A DNA stretch of 64,000 nt from Perognathus longimembris pacificus. Taxonomy: Eukaryota > Chordata > Mammalia > Rodentia > Heteromyidae. Shown in pieces: positions 12,675 to 24,483 of the stretch; positions within the stretch are counted from its first letter, which is position 1, and the number at the start of each line of letters is the position of its first letter. Location: positions 61,540,208 through 61,604,207 of the forward strand of contig NC_063170.1 in assembly GCF_023159225.1 (NCBI RefSeq), read 5' to 3'. The position numbers were made by a program, and so were the translations under genes. The notes beneath the pieces are model-generated. The model was not told the origin of the DNA, did not search any database, and saw only the letters and a list, made by a program, of their open reading frames with translations.

Positions 12675-13360
12675 GATTTTAATGGTTTTATTGAGACCGG
12701 GCAAACAATAATGTGAATCCACTTAACCACATAGCTTGTGGTTGTTCAACCAAAGTCAATCAAGATACAAACTATTCTTATGGTCTTACAAAGCTCTTCC
12801 ATTTTCTTCTGTGGTAATTTCTTCTGATCTACTTCCTAGGTAACCATGACTTGTTTCTGATTTATAAATTGAAATTGTCTCTCCATTTCTGCACATGAAG
12901 AGAAACAAACAATACTGATTCTTTTGGTCTTGCTTTCTCGAGCTTTGCCTATCTCCGAGAGTCATCCAGATGCATTTCTATGTGAGCTATAATAAATTAT
13001 TTGGGTGTTATCAAGCACAGAATAACATGGCAGCTGGCATTCATTTTCTTTATATGGATGTTCCGTGACTCCAGAACCATTTGTTGAAGAGCTGTTTTCC
13101 CTTTCTACAAAATTGGTTTGCAACTTTGCCAACATTTTGGGTGATTCTGTACATGTGGGTCTGTTTTTATTTTGTCTATTCTACACCCTTGGTCCATTTG
13201 TCTACAATTTTCTACTTGTCTATTATAGTTATAGACGAACTCTTGAAATCAGGTATGAACTTTTGAACTTATATTTAATTTCTTTCACACATTCTTTACT
13301 TTCTGATGTTTTGGGGACTTATAGAATCCTGAGTATTATGTTATCAACTTTTTACTAAAA
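12675..13360 (-). mobile_element. Ancient L1 remnant, 3' UTR plus end of ORF2, minus strand
   Basis: The plus strand reads as the reverse complement of a mammalian L1 3' region. It begins with 'ttttattgagaccgggcaaac', has a 'caatcaagatacaaac' block and a 'taaccatgacttgtttctg' block, then the ORF2-proximal segment 'ccagaaccatttgttgaag' and 'cttggtccatttgtctac'. All reading frames are broken. It is a fossil LINE, not a gene. Confidence 0.75.
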
Positions 13361-13544
13361 CTACAAGATAATTTAAATAATAACTACATCATTTTGAAAA
13401 GAGCTGATGTTTTAATATTAATCAGTGTGGCAGAAAGCATAAGCCTTCAGAATATTTTGCCATTTTTACTTAGGTCTTCCTTAATATCTTTACAAATTGT
13501 TAATGTGGAATATTGTTAGATTGTTTTTATTTTTAATTTGGGGG

Positions 13545-13757
13545 TAACTGGTAGAAATGGGCTTGAACTCAGGGACTCATGCTTGTCAGCTGGTGCTCTA
13601 CTACTTGAGCCATACCTTCAGCTTAGCTTTGTGTTGGTTATTTTAGAGTAGAGTCTCATGGACTTTTTGCTTGCTCTCTCTTTGAACTATGATTCTCTAG
13701 ATCTCAGCTTTCTGAAATGAGGAAAACACAGGATCCAGCCACCAGCCCCTGGCATAT
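13545..13757 (-). mobile_element. Old B1-Geo SINE, minus strand
   Basis: Reverse Geo ('gcttgaactcagggac', 'tactacttgagccatac') is followed by reverse B1 ('gagtctcatggactttttg', 'gaactatgattctctagatc') and ends in 'ccagccaccagcccctgg'. It is moderately diverged. Confidence 0.85.
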
Positions 13758-13759
13758 TG

Positions 13760-14924
13760 CTTAGTTTTTACTGCATTAATTCTTAGGAAATTGATGTGTA
13801 AATATGTAAATATAAATTATACTTGAATTATTACTAGAAAAAATGTGAAAGCATCAGCGGTATTTCCCAGCACTGATCTTATCTATTTTGCTTTAATAAT
13901 ACTAGTTCATCCATTTCTACTGCTGAGTGGAATTTTCTTCTGAAAAATTTCTAAAGTACTACTTATAAATCCTAAACTAATTCTAAAAATACTGTTTTTA
14001 TACTTCTTCCCATTTTCTTGCACCTGATCATGTCGCCCACAAACAGTAAAATTTTTAGTTTTTCCTTCAACTATGTGTGCACCCCCTTGTGTTCTTGCAC
14101 CAAGGAGAACTTTCAGGCAAGGTTGAGAAGTGAGGAAAGTAGACTTATCAGCCCTGCTCCCGTCTTAAGGACAATGGTCTCAGCTTTTTATCAAGTGTAG
14201 GATCAGCTGCAGTCTTACTAAATGCTCTTTATCCCATTAAAAAAAAACTTTTCTGTTTTCAGTGGTCTGAAATTCTTATTATAATATGTGTTAGTTTACT
14301 CAAATGCTTATAGTCCATTTTAGATAATCATCCTTTTCTCTCCTTGAGTCTGAGAATGTTCTGAAACTATGGCTGTCCCAAATGTTAGAACAACCTTTGA
14401 TTCCTAAGATAAATCATAAGAGGCCACAATGTAATACATACTGTGTATGTCAAGGTGATTTGTTTGCTAAATTTGAGTCTTCTTTTCATGGGTCACCTTT
14501 GATTGGATGTTATATCCTATGTAAACAGGAGACATTCGGATTCTCCAGGTCTTTTCTGAGCATGTACTCAGCCCTACCTGTCAGTTCCTTTTAGTTTCCC
14601 AGAAATGTTTGGAAATTTTATAGCCTAAGCTATTTGTATAGGGTGTGGTTTGTTCTTCTCTCTCCTCATACCCCCAGACACTTCTCCATTGCTTCAGGCA
14701 GGAAGAACTAAACCATTTCCTATACGTGTTTTCTACAAATGCCCTCTGGATGGCTTTAGCATTAAGTGAATTCTGAGATAAATAGTGTGAAATAAGCTTT
14801 CCAGTGAGTCTTCTATGCAATCATCAACATAGTTCAACCTAGGACAATTCCTTGTAAATGAAATTAGCTAACTTCTGTGGACACTAAAACCAACAACAAT
14901 AGCTGTTATTTTCAAGACAGTAGG
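13760..14924. other. AT-rich non-genic DNA, nothing recognised
   Basis: No gene or preserved repeat recognised. Short opposite-strand frames near 14382-14820 match nothing I know. Confidence 0.55.
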
Positions 14925-15030
14925 CACTGGTGAGGGTTGTCTATAATCTTAGCTGCATGGGAATTTATCAGGACCACCAAGGTCTCAGGCCAGCCCAGGC
15001 ATAAATGTCCATGAGACTTTTATGGATGAA
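14925..15030 (+). mobile_element. Old B1-like SINE monomer
   Basis: A degraded B1 left monomer: 'ggcactggtgagggttgtc', 'tataatcttagctgcatggg', 'ggccagcccaggc' and 'ccatgagacttttat'. Confidence 0.65.
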
Positions 15031-15036
15031 AAAAGC

Positions 15037-15290
15037 TGGGTATGGTAGTTGATGCCTGCCATCAGAGCTACAAAGGGAACCATAACATAGACAGATTACA
15101 GATCACCCCATGTCCAGGAAAAAAGCAAGACCCTATCTCAAAAATAAATACCCCAAATAGTGGCTAGAGGTATAGGACCGTTTGTGGTGGACTGCCTGCC
15201 TAGCTTGAATGGGATTTTGAGTTCCATCCTAACTTCCATCCCAGCCCCTCCCCCCTCCCCCCCCAAAAGAAAAAAAAACCCAAAGCAAAA
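15037..15290 (+). mobile_element. Old B1-ID composite SINE with C-rich and A-rich tail
   Basis: It starts with 'gctgggtatggtagttgatg', continues through 'agcaagaccctatctcaaaa' (the B1 end) into an ID-like half ('tggctagaggtataggacc', 'ctgcctgcctagcttgaat', 'gagttccatcc'), and ends in a C run followed by an A-rich tail. Confidence 0.7.
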
Positions 15291-15339
15291 GGTTATAAGG
15301 TTATGAGGTGGTGAGCAGACTGGACTGCTGTCTATAGGG

Positions 15340-16060
15340 TAAATTCAAATTCTACTAACTTCCCTGTTCTTGCAGAGAGGCAACGAGTTGAATAAACACC
15401 CTTCTTTGTCCATTTCCAGAGTTCTGAAAAAAGCTCATCATGAGAAGTGTTGCCAGTTTTTAAGGTGCTTTTGTATAGAGGCAAAATCTGCTTATTATTT
15501 TTCCTTTTCTACTTTGGCTGATTATCACGCCACTGCCCTACTTATCTGCTCTTGCGTGTCATGAGCATTTTCTACTGAAGTGTTTAATAAGTTGATCTTA
15601 GCAATTTTAAATTTCTTGTCAATTCATTCTAACATCTGTGTCCTAGCCAAGTCTGATTCTGTTACTTGCTTTGTCTCTTTTGACTGTGTTATCGCTTACC
15701 TATTAAAATGCCCTTAATGTTTGGTTGAAAGCTGGATATAAGAAATGTACTTGCCTTCCATACGAAACTGTAACCCCTCTGTACTTCACTTTGACAATAA
15801 AGAAGAAGAAGAAAAAGAAATGGAGAAGTAAGGATTTTAGTGTGAGGATTTATGTTGTTCTGATCAGGCCTTGGGTTCTATTTAATATTTGTTATAGTCA
15901 AATATTTATTATCTTCAGATTCCTCTAGTGTCCTTTCTGTCTTCTTGGTTGACCTTGGGTTTCTCCTCTACCCTCCTCCTTCTTCTTCTTCCCCTCTTCT
16001 ACATCCTTCCCCACTTCCTTCTCCTCCCTGTATGTTCAACCTTTTTTTCTGCTATAACCC
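15340..16060. mobile_element. Probable ancient L1M-type non-coding region, interrupted by a younger L1 tail
   Basis: Blocks such as 'aacatctgtgtcctagccaag', 'gtttggttgaaagctggatat' and 'ttttagtgtgaggatttatg' resemble old mammalian L1 untranslated sequence as I remember it. A younger L1 3' end interrupts it at about 15740-15825. The family is inferred from memory and the orientation is uncertain. Confidence 0.45.
15738..15825 (+). mobile_element. Very short L1 3'-end insertion
   Basis: Only the terminal part of the local L1 family is present: 'aagaaatgtacttgcc', 'gaaactgtaacccctctgtac', then 'ctttgacaataaag' with a GAA-rich tail. The same terminus occurs at 57253-57325, 29091-29160 and 60828-60935. 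It is an extreme 5' truncation. Confidence 0.8.
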
Positions 16061-16104
16061 ATAGCTAGTGTCCGCTTGCTCTGAGGGTAAGGTGTTCTGG
16101 TCAG

Positions 16105-16345
16105 CTGGGTGCTGGTGGCTCACACCTGTAATCCTAGGTACTTAGGAGACTGAGATCTGAGGATCATGATTTAAAGCCATCCCAGACAGGAAGGTCCATG
16201 AGACTCTTATCTCCTATTAACCACCAGAAAACCATAAGTGGCACTGTGGCTAAAAGCAGTAGAGTGCTAGCCTTCAGTGAAAGAGCTCAGAAGCAGTGCC
16301 CAGCCCTTGAGTTCAAGCCCCAGGATTGCCAAAACTCAAAGCGTC
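16105..16345 (+). mobile_element. B1-Geo composite SINE, plus strand
   Basis: A good full-length example of the older dimer. The B1 half runs from 'agctgggtgctggtggctc' through 'tgagatctgaggatcatg' to 'ccatgagactcttatctcc'. The Geo half follows ('gcactgtggctaaaagcag', 'gtagagtgctagcc', 'ttgagttcaagccccagg'). The Geo half keeps a perfect tRNA-type B box, GTTCAAGCC, at 16311-16319. Confidence 0.92.
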
Positions 16346-17034
16346 ATTTGATGATTGATTCTCAGTCTCTTAATGAGTCTGTATCTCTGAGATGAGCTCC
16401 TTGTGATGAAGTAGTTTTTCTCCTTAGGGGAAATAGGAAGGGAAGATTGGAAGGAGCAGAATAGGAGGACAGACTAATTTGTTGATCTTCCCTTGAAAAG
16501 CATGTCTGTGTTAAAAAGGTTTTAAGTGTTTTTCACAAAATTCTTTCTTTCCCAGATCCTCAAGTGGCTGCTTCTGTGATGCATGCCACAAAACCCACCG
16601 AGGTTCCTGAAAGTAAAGTGCTCAACCGTGAGCAGGCTTCCTCCATTAGAGACCCTAAGGAATCTGTTACATTGACACTTGTCTGTACACAAGCCTCTTT
16701 TGAAGGGTGTCTACCAGCTTATTTTCATCTTCTGCTCCAAATAAGTAGATCTCAACTTTGATCTTGTTTATTCTCTTTTTCTCCAGACTTATGAGTGGCA
16801 ATTTATACTGAAAACCCAGTTTCCATCTGATAGATCCAAGAAAAGTCATTAAATTTGAGTTTGCTTAGCATTTTCTTATTATGAAGGCAGAGTGATAACT
16901 TCGCCTGCTCTTTATATGTGAGAATGGAAAAAAACATGCATTTATCTTTCAGCCTTTTATTTTTCCTGTGGGTCTATTTGAATAGTTTCTATTGTTTTAA
17001 CTGCTGTTGCACTGGTCTTTTCTTTGTGTGTACC

Positions 17035-17260
17035 TCAATGAGAGTTAAGCAAGCTTATAATTTTATCTCTAAGTAGATACACAATGGAGTTGCCATTCAA
17101 CAAAGTGCTATATGAATAGAGTGCATCTTGATCAACGTCTCCCCTTTCATCATTATCCCTCATCCTTCCTTCCCTCACTTTTCTCAACTTTGAAGAATAT
17201 ACATTGAATTTTTGATTGCTCCCCTCTTCCCCCACCTTCCTGTCTTCATCCAACTATTCC
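17035..17260 (-). repeat. Dispersed pyrimidine-rich repeat, probable L1 3' end
   Basis: It shares the core 'ttgccattcaac', 'agtgcatcttgatcaac', 'cccctttcatcatt' with two blocks at 43455-43760. The pyrimidine-rich body following an AT-rich edge looks like a reversed LINE 3' end, but the family is not identified. Strand is inferred from that resemblance. Confidence 0.55.
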
Positions 17261-17502
17261 TCCCCCAGACTCTCAGTTTCAAATGCATAGTATAGTGATT
17301 TTTAGCTCTATAATTTCCCTTTGGATGTTTGTTGTACCTGTTACCCATTTCTTCATTGTATTAATATTTAGAATTATTTATATTTTAGGATTGTATTTGT
17401 ATTGTATCATATTATATTTGTATGTACATATAGTATGTATATGTTGTATTGTCTTGAATTTTAGTATTCTTTACAATTGCATAGTATATAGCCTTTCTCT
17501 GA

Positions 17503-17628
17503 GCCGGACATTAGTAGGTCATATCTATAATGATAGCTACTCAGGAGGCTGAGATCTGAGGATATCAGTTTGAAGCTAGTCCAGGCAGACAAATCTATAG
17601 GATTTTTTTTTAATCTCAAATTAACTAG
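17503..17628 (+). mobile_element. B1-like SINE left monomer
   Basis: 'gccggacattagtaggtcat' and 'tactcaggaggctgagatctg' followed by 'gaagctagtccaggcag' and an 'atctcaaattaacta' end match the B1 half of the local B1-Geo dimers. The Geo half is missing. Confidence 0.8.
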
Positions 17629-17639
17629 GGTTTGTTAGG

Positions 17640-18230
17640 ACATTTTTACCTGAACCTTTATACTAAGGCTCAGTTAGTGTTCATATGAACCGAAGATTGT
17701 GTTTTCTCTTCTGTTACTTCAAAGTTCCACAAGCTCATGTTGCTCAGTGTGAGTTCTAGTAAATTCCACGGGCAAATTCCACTGAGAGATTTCCAAGTGC
17801 TATGTTTTTCTTCTTCTACTTCATCGGATGAAATATTTCCTATTGCAAGTAGGATTAGTATTCTGCTTGACCACTCATTCTCCTATGCAGACAGCTAGAG
17901 TCTTACTTTTCTCTAGAACTCTCTGTCAGCTAATACTTTATCCCTCAGAAGCAGCTGATGACAGCTTCCAAACCCCAGCAGGTGTTCCCTCAACGCCTCA
18001 GGTCTCTGATCTCCGCTTGAGTTCTTCCTTGGTCCTTGGTTGGAAATTGTCTCTAGAAGGGAAGTGGATCTTTCGTCTCTCTTCTTTTAGATACCAGGGT
18101 TTTGCTTTCCTTCCAGTTACTTCATATGTAAATAGGTGCTTGCTTCTTGTACTTTGCCACATTTGCTGGTTGTTTATGCCAGGAGTACAAGTTTCATATT
18201 GATTATTCCTTCTTAGGCTGAAGGAAAAGT
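17640..18230. other. Non-genic DNA, possibly very old L1 sequence
   Basis: It includes a 124-codon plus-strand frame (17828-18202) with no domain I recognise. Blocks such as 'cagcaggtgttccctcaacg' suggest an old LINE untranslated region, but I cannot confirm this. Confidence 0.3.
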
Positions 18231-18644
18231 CCTAAAGTGGTATTGCATTTTATGCCACGGAATAATTTTAAAAAATGTAATTTACTAGACATTGTGTAAA
18301 TGCAGAATAACCTTCTTTTTAGGACTTATTCATTATATTTTCCTTTTACATAACCAATTTTATTCTTAAAAATCAATGTCTTAATTTGAGAGGTTTTTTT
18401 TTATTCTGTTTATAATCCACTCTTATTACTATTTTTAAAAGTATTCTGTCTCTAGTATTTCTTGGAACACATTTAAAATGATCAAAAAGAGATGGAAATC
18501 AACTGGAGTTAGTAATGATGACATTAATACTTATGGAGTTCTAATTATGAATCATGTAATGAACTAGAGTTTCCTTTTATCTACATAGTTCATTGGATTC
18601 AAACCATACGATGGCTTTGAGTATAATTTTAAGCTATTTTTTTT

Positions 18645-18885
18645 TTTTTACTGGTAACAGCTTGAGCTCAAGGTTTCATGTTTGCTTGGCTTGCTTGTTG
18701 AGTTTGCTTACTCAGTAGATATTATGCCACTTAAGACATACTTCTAGCCAAGCTTTTTGCTGGTTAGTTTGGAGGTAGACTCTCAAGGATTTTACTACTG
18801 GGCTGGCCTCAAACCTCAATCCTCCAGATTTTATTCTCCTAAGTAGGTAGATTATAGGCATAAGCCACTGGTGGCCAGGTGAACA
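18645..18885 (-). mobile_element. Old B1-Geo SINE, minus strand
   Basis: A T run (reverse tail) is followed by 'cagcttgagctcaaggtttc', 'agacatacttctagccaagc', 'gtagactctcaaggatttt' and the B1 start in reverse ('gattataggcataagccact'). It is strongly diverged. Confidence 0.8.
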
Positions 18886-19126
18886 TAATAAATATTTCTG
18901 TAATGATATTTCAAGTAAGAAAACAGATAATCTAGGCACAGTCGGTATGCTTAAAATATATGTGTGTATGATAAATGTAAGTATACTCTATACTTGTATG
19001 TAAATGTACATATATATTAAACAAATGCTTAGAAGGCTTATCTACTTATTTAGAATAAGAATTTAAGTTTACTTTCAGAAAAATAAAAGTAAATATTAAT
19101 TTGTCCTTTTAAAAGATAGCAATATA

Positions 19127-19340
19127 GTAGGCATTGTGGCTCATGCCTATGTCTGAAATGCTAGAGAGGTGGACCTGGGAAAGTTTGTAGCCTGAGGCTG
19201 GCTTAGGGAGAAATTGTGAGACCTTATCTGAAAAATAATCTGGAAGCTAAAATGTCTTCTGTATGCCTCAAGGCTGAACCACCTGCCTCCCAAGCTCATG
19301 GCTTCCAATTTAAACCTCAGAACTACCAAAACAACAACAA
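19127..19340 (+). mobile_element. Old B1-ID composite SINE, plus strand
   Basis: The B1 half ('gtaggcattgtggctcatgc', 'gagaccttatctgaaaaa') is followed by an ID-like half ('ctgcctcccaagctcatggc', 'atttaaacctcagaac') and an A/CAA-rich tail. Confidence 0.75.
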
Positions 19341-19714
19341 TAACAATGAAAAAACAGTTAACAGGTACATTTAATATATGTGATTTAGTATCTTCCTGAA
19401 AAACTAACCTTCAAAGCTAACACTAGAGGATTCAGAGAAAACATTTCCTTATTAAAATAACTTTCAGCATTCATTTGAGAACTCAAAGGCTTGTACTGGA
19501 AATAGCTTGTAGTTTATCTCACAGCCTCTTTATTTATTTTCAATTTTATAGTTATTGGCATCATTATTCTGTGGGCACAAATATTTTCCCCACTTTGAAT
19601 TCCTTGATATATAAATATTTATTTATAATCAAGCTCACCGCCATTTGTATTTCTCCAAAGATCTCCTTACCATGACAATCTGTTCTGTTTTACCCAAGAC
19701 GTGGATTTATTGTT

Positions 19715-19805
19715 ATTCGAGTGCCTCCCAATACACGTTGCAATACTGTAGTTGGATTCATTATGCATTTGTTGAATAAATGAGTAAATGCAATAAATAA
19801 GTAAT
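19715..19805 (+). repeat. Probable L2 LINE 3' tail
   Basis: 'tatgcatttgttgaataaatg' followed by A/T/G-rich short repeats resembles the tail common to mammalian L2 elements. Confidence 0.45.
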
Positions 19806-20010
19806 GAAAGCCTGAAGTCCCATGTCTGCTCTCTGGGTCCCCTCTGCCAATTACTTACTCTTTTTACTTGCCACAGAATTATACAGCACTAAATCATATT
19901 GAATGAAGGTGTGACTGTTCTTCCACAGAGAGCCTAAATTCTAACATCTGGCTTTCTCTTCCTCTCCACTCTCCTTACCTTCACCATTGCAGATATGTAC
20001 ACTTGTACAA

Positions 20011-20047
20011 CACATGCACGCACACACACACACACAGACACTCACAC
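20011..20047. repeat. Imperfect CA microsatellite
   Basis: An interrupted CA run with CACG and CAGA variants. A second, similar run lies at 20114-20139. Confidence 0.9.
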
Positions 20048-20113
20048 TGTTTACTTATAATTATGGGCAAGATGTTTTCTTTCACTAATGGAAAACACCT
20101 TGAAGGCAGGAAA

Positions 20114-20139
20114 TACACACAAACACACACACACACACA
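20114..20139. repeat. Imperfect CA microsatellite
   Basis: A CA run with an AAAC interruption, 66 bp after the previous one. Confidence 0.9.
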
Positions 20140-20919
20140 TCTTAATTCTCTTTTCAGTACTTCATTCTTTTGTAAAGTTGAACTGAATAAAATATTTTTG
20201 TTCCTCAAAAACTGTCCCTTTAAATGTAAATACTACCTGGTGTGTTTTTTTTTCTTTGCTTGGCAATGAGCATAATACCACTAACGCCATTCATATTTAA
20301 GGATTTTTTTTCCCACTGCTCTTGTAGCTGATGAGCTGATGAGGCATATATTTTTAATGTATGCTGGATTTATCCAAAGGCAAGTAAGTTGTTGTAAGTA
20401 AACCATGATAGGTTAAAAGTACCTCAAGTTGAAAATACATTTTGTACACTTATCTACCAAAAGCACAGCATAGTTTACTTGAGTATAAATGCACGGAGCA
20501 GTTACATTAATCTACAGTTGGGAAAAGCCATCTAACACAAAGCTTATTTCGTAATAAAGTGTTGAATAAATTATTTAATTATTGCATAGTTGTGGACTAA
20601 ACATAAATGAGCAACACAGTATAAAAAGAAGCATTCAAGCATCTATTCAACATTCTTTTGTAAAGAGCTACCTTGGGAAAACAGATGTTCTCAATTTTTT
20701 TGAAGTCCAACTAAAAATTTTCATCTTTTATAACTTGTGTTTCACATGCTTAAGAAAAGAAATGCTTAAACTAATGTCACAATAGTCTACCATATTTTCT
20801 TTTTGAAATTTCATATTGCCATTTACCATAATTTAATGTATGGTCCACAATTGACATTGTTCTATCATCTATGGTAAAGATCAAAGGAGTTGGTTTTTTT
20901 GGGAGGAGTAGCATTTTAA

Positions 20920-21950
20920 GGGGCTATTTTCACCATTGAATTACCTTGGAACTTTCTTAGAAAATCAATGAATTCTATAGGCATGTGCCTATTTCTAGAC
21001 TGTCTATTTTTGTTCCATTGATTAGGATGTTTATTTTTGCGCGAATTTATTGAATACTGTAGCTTTATATAGTAAGTCTTGAGAAAAGGTAATATTAAGT
21101 CTTTCAACTGTTCTTCATTTTCAAAATTGTTTTAGCTTGTTTCCATATAAAGTTTCAAATCAGATTACCTAAACACAAAAAGTCCTAAAGGGATTTTTGA
21201 TTGCTTTAGTTCTGAATCTATAGATCAATTTGGAGAAAACTGCTAGCTTAATATCAATATAACGTATAATTATATTATTTTCAGTTATATTAATGTATCA
21301 TAAATGTATTACTCATTTAATAATATTAATTATACTATACAATTCATTAAGTTATTCATGGTACATTACATATAACTATTTTTACAAAAACATTGTTAAA
21401 TCTTTGGATCTATAAACACATTTTAATTCTCTCCACTTATTTAAGTGTTTTAATTACTCTCAGCAATGTTTTATAGCCTCTGGTAAAAGGTCTTGAACAT
21501 ATTTTTGTGAAAGATTTCTAATCATTTTATGCTTTGGGGAGCTGATAAGTACTATCTTTAAATATACGCAAAGTTTGTTTTTTGATAGTATATAGAAACC
21601 AATAGGATTTTTTTCAAATTATATATTTATATGTACATTTATATTTTTAGATCTTGTTAATCTCATGATTTCTCTCAGCTTTCTTGTAGATTATTTAGGA
21701 CTTTCCTATAGATAAATGTTTTCCCACAAGGTTAAATAAAGGTGTATTTTCTTCTCCTAAACCATTTGCATATTCGAATGGGTATTTTTGCTTTGTACTT
21801 AGAATTTTATGGAACTTTTCTTTTCAGTTTTTTTGAACAGATAGTGTGGTTAGACAGGCAGACTTCTAATAAAGAAGTAAATAATTTAGTTGTAGCTCAC
21901 CTGAGCTTTCTAAACTCCTTTCTCTAAAATGTCGTACATCAACCCTTGAC
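20920..21950 (-). mobile_element. Ancient L1 ORF2 remnant, minus strand
   Basis: Reading plus to minus, the order of blocks follows mammalian L1 ORF2 in reverse: 'tctatttttgttccattgatt', 'aatactgtagctttatatag', 'tttccatataaagtttcaaa', 'gaatctatagatcaatttgg', 'tcagcaatgttttatagcc', 'tagtatatagaaaccaatag', then 'accatttgcatattcgaatg'. It is full of indels and stops with AT-rich expansions, so it is a fossil with no coding capacity. Confidence 0.8.
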
Positions 21951-22027
21951 CAACTGTTTTGTTACAGAATGTGATTGTTGAATAGGCTGAACCCAAGAAA
22001 GAAATTACTTGTGCATTAAAATTTACA

Positions 22028-22057
22028 TACACACACACACACACAAACACACACACT
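22028..22057. repeat. (CA)n microsatellite
   Basis: A CA array with one AAAC interruption. Confidence 0.9.
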
Positions 22058-22499
22058 TTTCTGTTTTTTTCATGCTCATAGCCATCTATTCCACAGTCTT
22101 TCTCTGAAGTCGTCCATTCTGACTACTGCCTGGTCAGTTTTTTATTTTTAGAATTTTATTTTGACATCTCAATGAAGTCACTGCTGAGAGTTCTTGATGC
22201 TTGTTGACATGCAACATCATCTGGAATTTAAAGGACTCCATATTTTTTCCAGCTTTCCTCATCTGGCTTTGTGACTTTCTTATGGGAAAGTCAAAGCAAT
22301 TTGCTTAATTTCTGAGAGTATGTAGTTGCTCCTGTTCAGCAACATAACAGATTTGTTGGGAGTGTCCTTTTGATATGTTACCATTCACTTTATGTTAGAG
22401 GGAAATCCAGGCATGTCTCCAATATACTGTTTCTGAAAGCTTCAGAAGACTAACCGAAAAGAAAGGTCATCTCTGCCCCCCAAGCCTCCTGTGACCAAA

Positions 22500-24025
22500 T
22501 AAAGTAAGCCCAGATGTCTCATCTAGAATGATCAGCCTATGATCAGACAATACAGGTTTTTGTTTGTTTGTTTCCTGGACAGTCACCATGGATAGACCAT
22601 GCTCAGGCTCCTAGATCATATTGGTGGACAACGATGCCTACGTCAGTGCCCACAGCCTACTATATCCAACACAACACTGGTCAGATGTACTGGCCACATT
22701 ACTGTGGATTGCCTACTGCTGAGGCAAACCCAAGGCCAGAGGTGACTGTAATCAGCCACAAGTGATGCTAGCAGGAATAGAATTCTGGTAGCCTGGGGCT
22801 CCATGTCTTCCTGTGGTATGGAAGCTGTTCCAGAGGCTCCATCTGCAGACAGGCCTGGGTTAGAGCTGTTAGGGTCTTCCCAGTATAAGATTTCATCAAC
22901 CTGACACTAAGTTTTAGAGAAAAGTCTTCTGCTAACTAACTTTTTCTTTCCCCATAAATGGGTTCTTGTACCCTGTGACATGGTCCCTGAGAGTACAATA
23001 ATGTTGTTGAAGTCAATTCCTTAGCCTCTTAGGCTAATAGCTGTGTTTCACACGAGTCTCAGCCACATGCTTGGGTTTGCACTGGGGCCAACATTGTACC
23101 TGGAGATAACATGGGCTGAAACTCGAGTCTATCCCACTGGGCTGCAGCACATGCCTGGATCGGGGCTACAGTCTCACCTTCAAGTTCTGGCTTGGGAAGA
23201 GCTGTGTCTCCTGAGTTTTAGGAAAAGGTAGGGGAGGGAATTCCTTGATCCTCCAAGGCTGAGGATACTGTGGGATGCACCTGAGACTCACAGGTCACAG
23301 GGCACTGCTGTATTGGGAAAATATAGGTATATCTCAGGCACACGCTGAGGTTAAAACTGATGCAGCTGAAACTCAGGTCTGCCCAGCCCAGCAAATAGGG
23401 AAATCTCAGCCATGTGGTGTATTTGTCTGGAAGCTCTGTCTGAGAGCTCTGGGGGACATACAGGGTCTTTAGCATTTCCTGGGTGCTGAGTCTCAGCATG
23501 ATAGGTTGTGCACTGCCCTCCTAGACACGCACTCTTGTTCTGTACTCCACCGAGGATAGTTTTATTCTTTCTAAGACTGAGGGAGGAATGGTACTTTCAG
23601 TTAGCTGTTTGCCTACTGTTCTAGAGACTTGGTTTGTAGATATTGGCCTAATCGTAGAGATCACTGGGTTTTTATTATAGCAAGTAGGCTTAGTTCTGGT
23701 GTTTAAATCGAAGGTTTGGGTTTAACTCTTTCCACTGCAAGCAGGAGGTGATTCTTTCTAGAACATGCTACTTGGGATAGCAAGAGGGATGAGATGGGAA
23801 ATTCTTTCCTTCCTACCTTTGTCAATAAGACTTTTTGTTTCTTTACACTAAAAGCAGTGTTATCTCTTACCTGATTTCAGTAGTTGTTCTGAAGGTAATT
23901 TGGTGTATGAATAGCCTTCAATGGGGGGTGTCGATACAGAGAGATCACTAGAGTCTGTCTCTCACCATATTGCTCTCCTCTGTAAATTTTGCTCTTATGA
24001 ATCCTATAGAGAAGCACATCACCAG
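22500..24025 (+). mobile_element. Possible ancient L1M-type 3' region
   Basis: A long, relatively GC-rich block with loosely repeated 'ctg/cag' phrases ('ggctgaaactcgagtct', 'cagctgaaactcaggtctg'). It ends in 'ggggggtgtcgatacag' and 'tctctcaccatattgctctc', which resembles the 3' part of old mammalian L1M elements as I remember them. The short frames inside it (62-93 codons, both strands) have no domain. Assignment is tentative. Confidence 0.4.
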
Positions 24026-24258
24026 GCTGTTTTGAGACAGACTCTCCTAATTAAATAGGATTTATTATTACTGTGACTTACTTGACGAATGTTTATTTCA
24101 AAAGGAACTCTACTGATTTATGCAAATTTTCAGCAATTCTGACACTTATACTTATTTACATGAGCCAAGTTTACAGACATGCATTCTATTGTAATTTTAT
24201 AGGTTCACAATGACAAGGTATTTTCAAATGATAAGGCTACTTAAAGTGAAAAATTGAG

Positions 24259-24465
24259 GGGCTGGGGATATAGCCTAGTGGCAAGAGTGCCTGCCTCGGA
24301 TACACGAGGCCCTAGGTTCGATTCCCCAGCACCACATATACAGAAAATGGCCAGAAGCGGCGCTGTGGCTCAAGTGGCAGAGTGCTAGCCTTGAGCAGGA
24401 AGAAGCCAGGGACAGTGTTCAGGCCCTGAGTCCAAGGCCCAGGACTGGCCAAAAAAAAAAAAAAA
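24259..24465 (+). mobile_element. Young IDL-Geo SINE, first of a tandem pair
   Basis: It starts with 'gggctggggatatagcc' directly after the duplication at 24243-24258. The left monomer has a perfect A box (TAGCCTAGTGG, 24271-24281) and B box (GGTTCGATTCC, 24315-24325). The right monomer starts near 24350 with an A-box-like 'tggctcaagtgg' at 24366-24377 and ends in 'ggactggcc' plus a 15-A tail. No direct repeat follows its own tail. The matching duplication lies after the second SINE. Confidence 0.95.
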
Positions 24466-24483
24466 GAAAACAGCAAGAGTCTT

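Noticed and set aside
20920..21950. Possible reverse-transcriptase gene
   Set aside because: The similarity is to L1 ORF2, but indels, stops and AT-rich expansions break every frame. It is a fossil LINE.
22568..23499. Several 62-93-codon frames in a relatively GC-rich block
   Set aside because: Short frames on both strands in what looks like an old L1M 3' region. No splice-bounded exon or protein similarity was recognised.
24259..24340. tRNA-like sequence with perfect A and B boxes
   Set aside because: It is the left monomer of an IDL-Geo SINE, not a tRNA gene. It does not form a tRNA acceptor end and is followed by the right monomer and an A tail.
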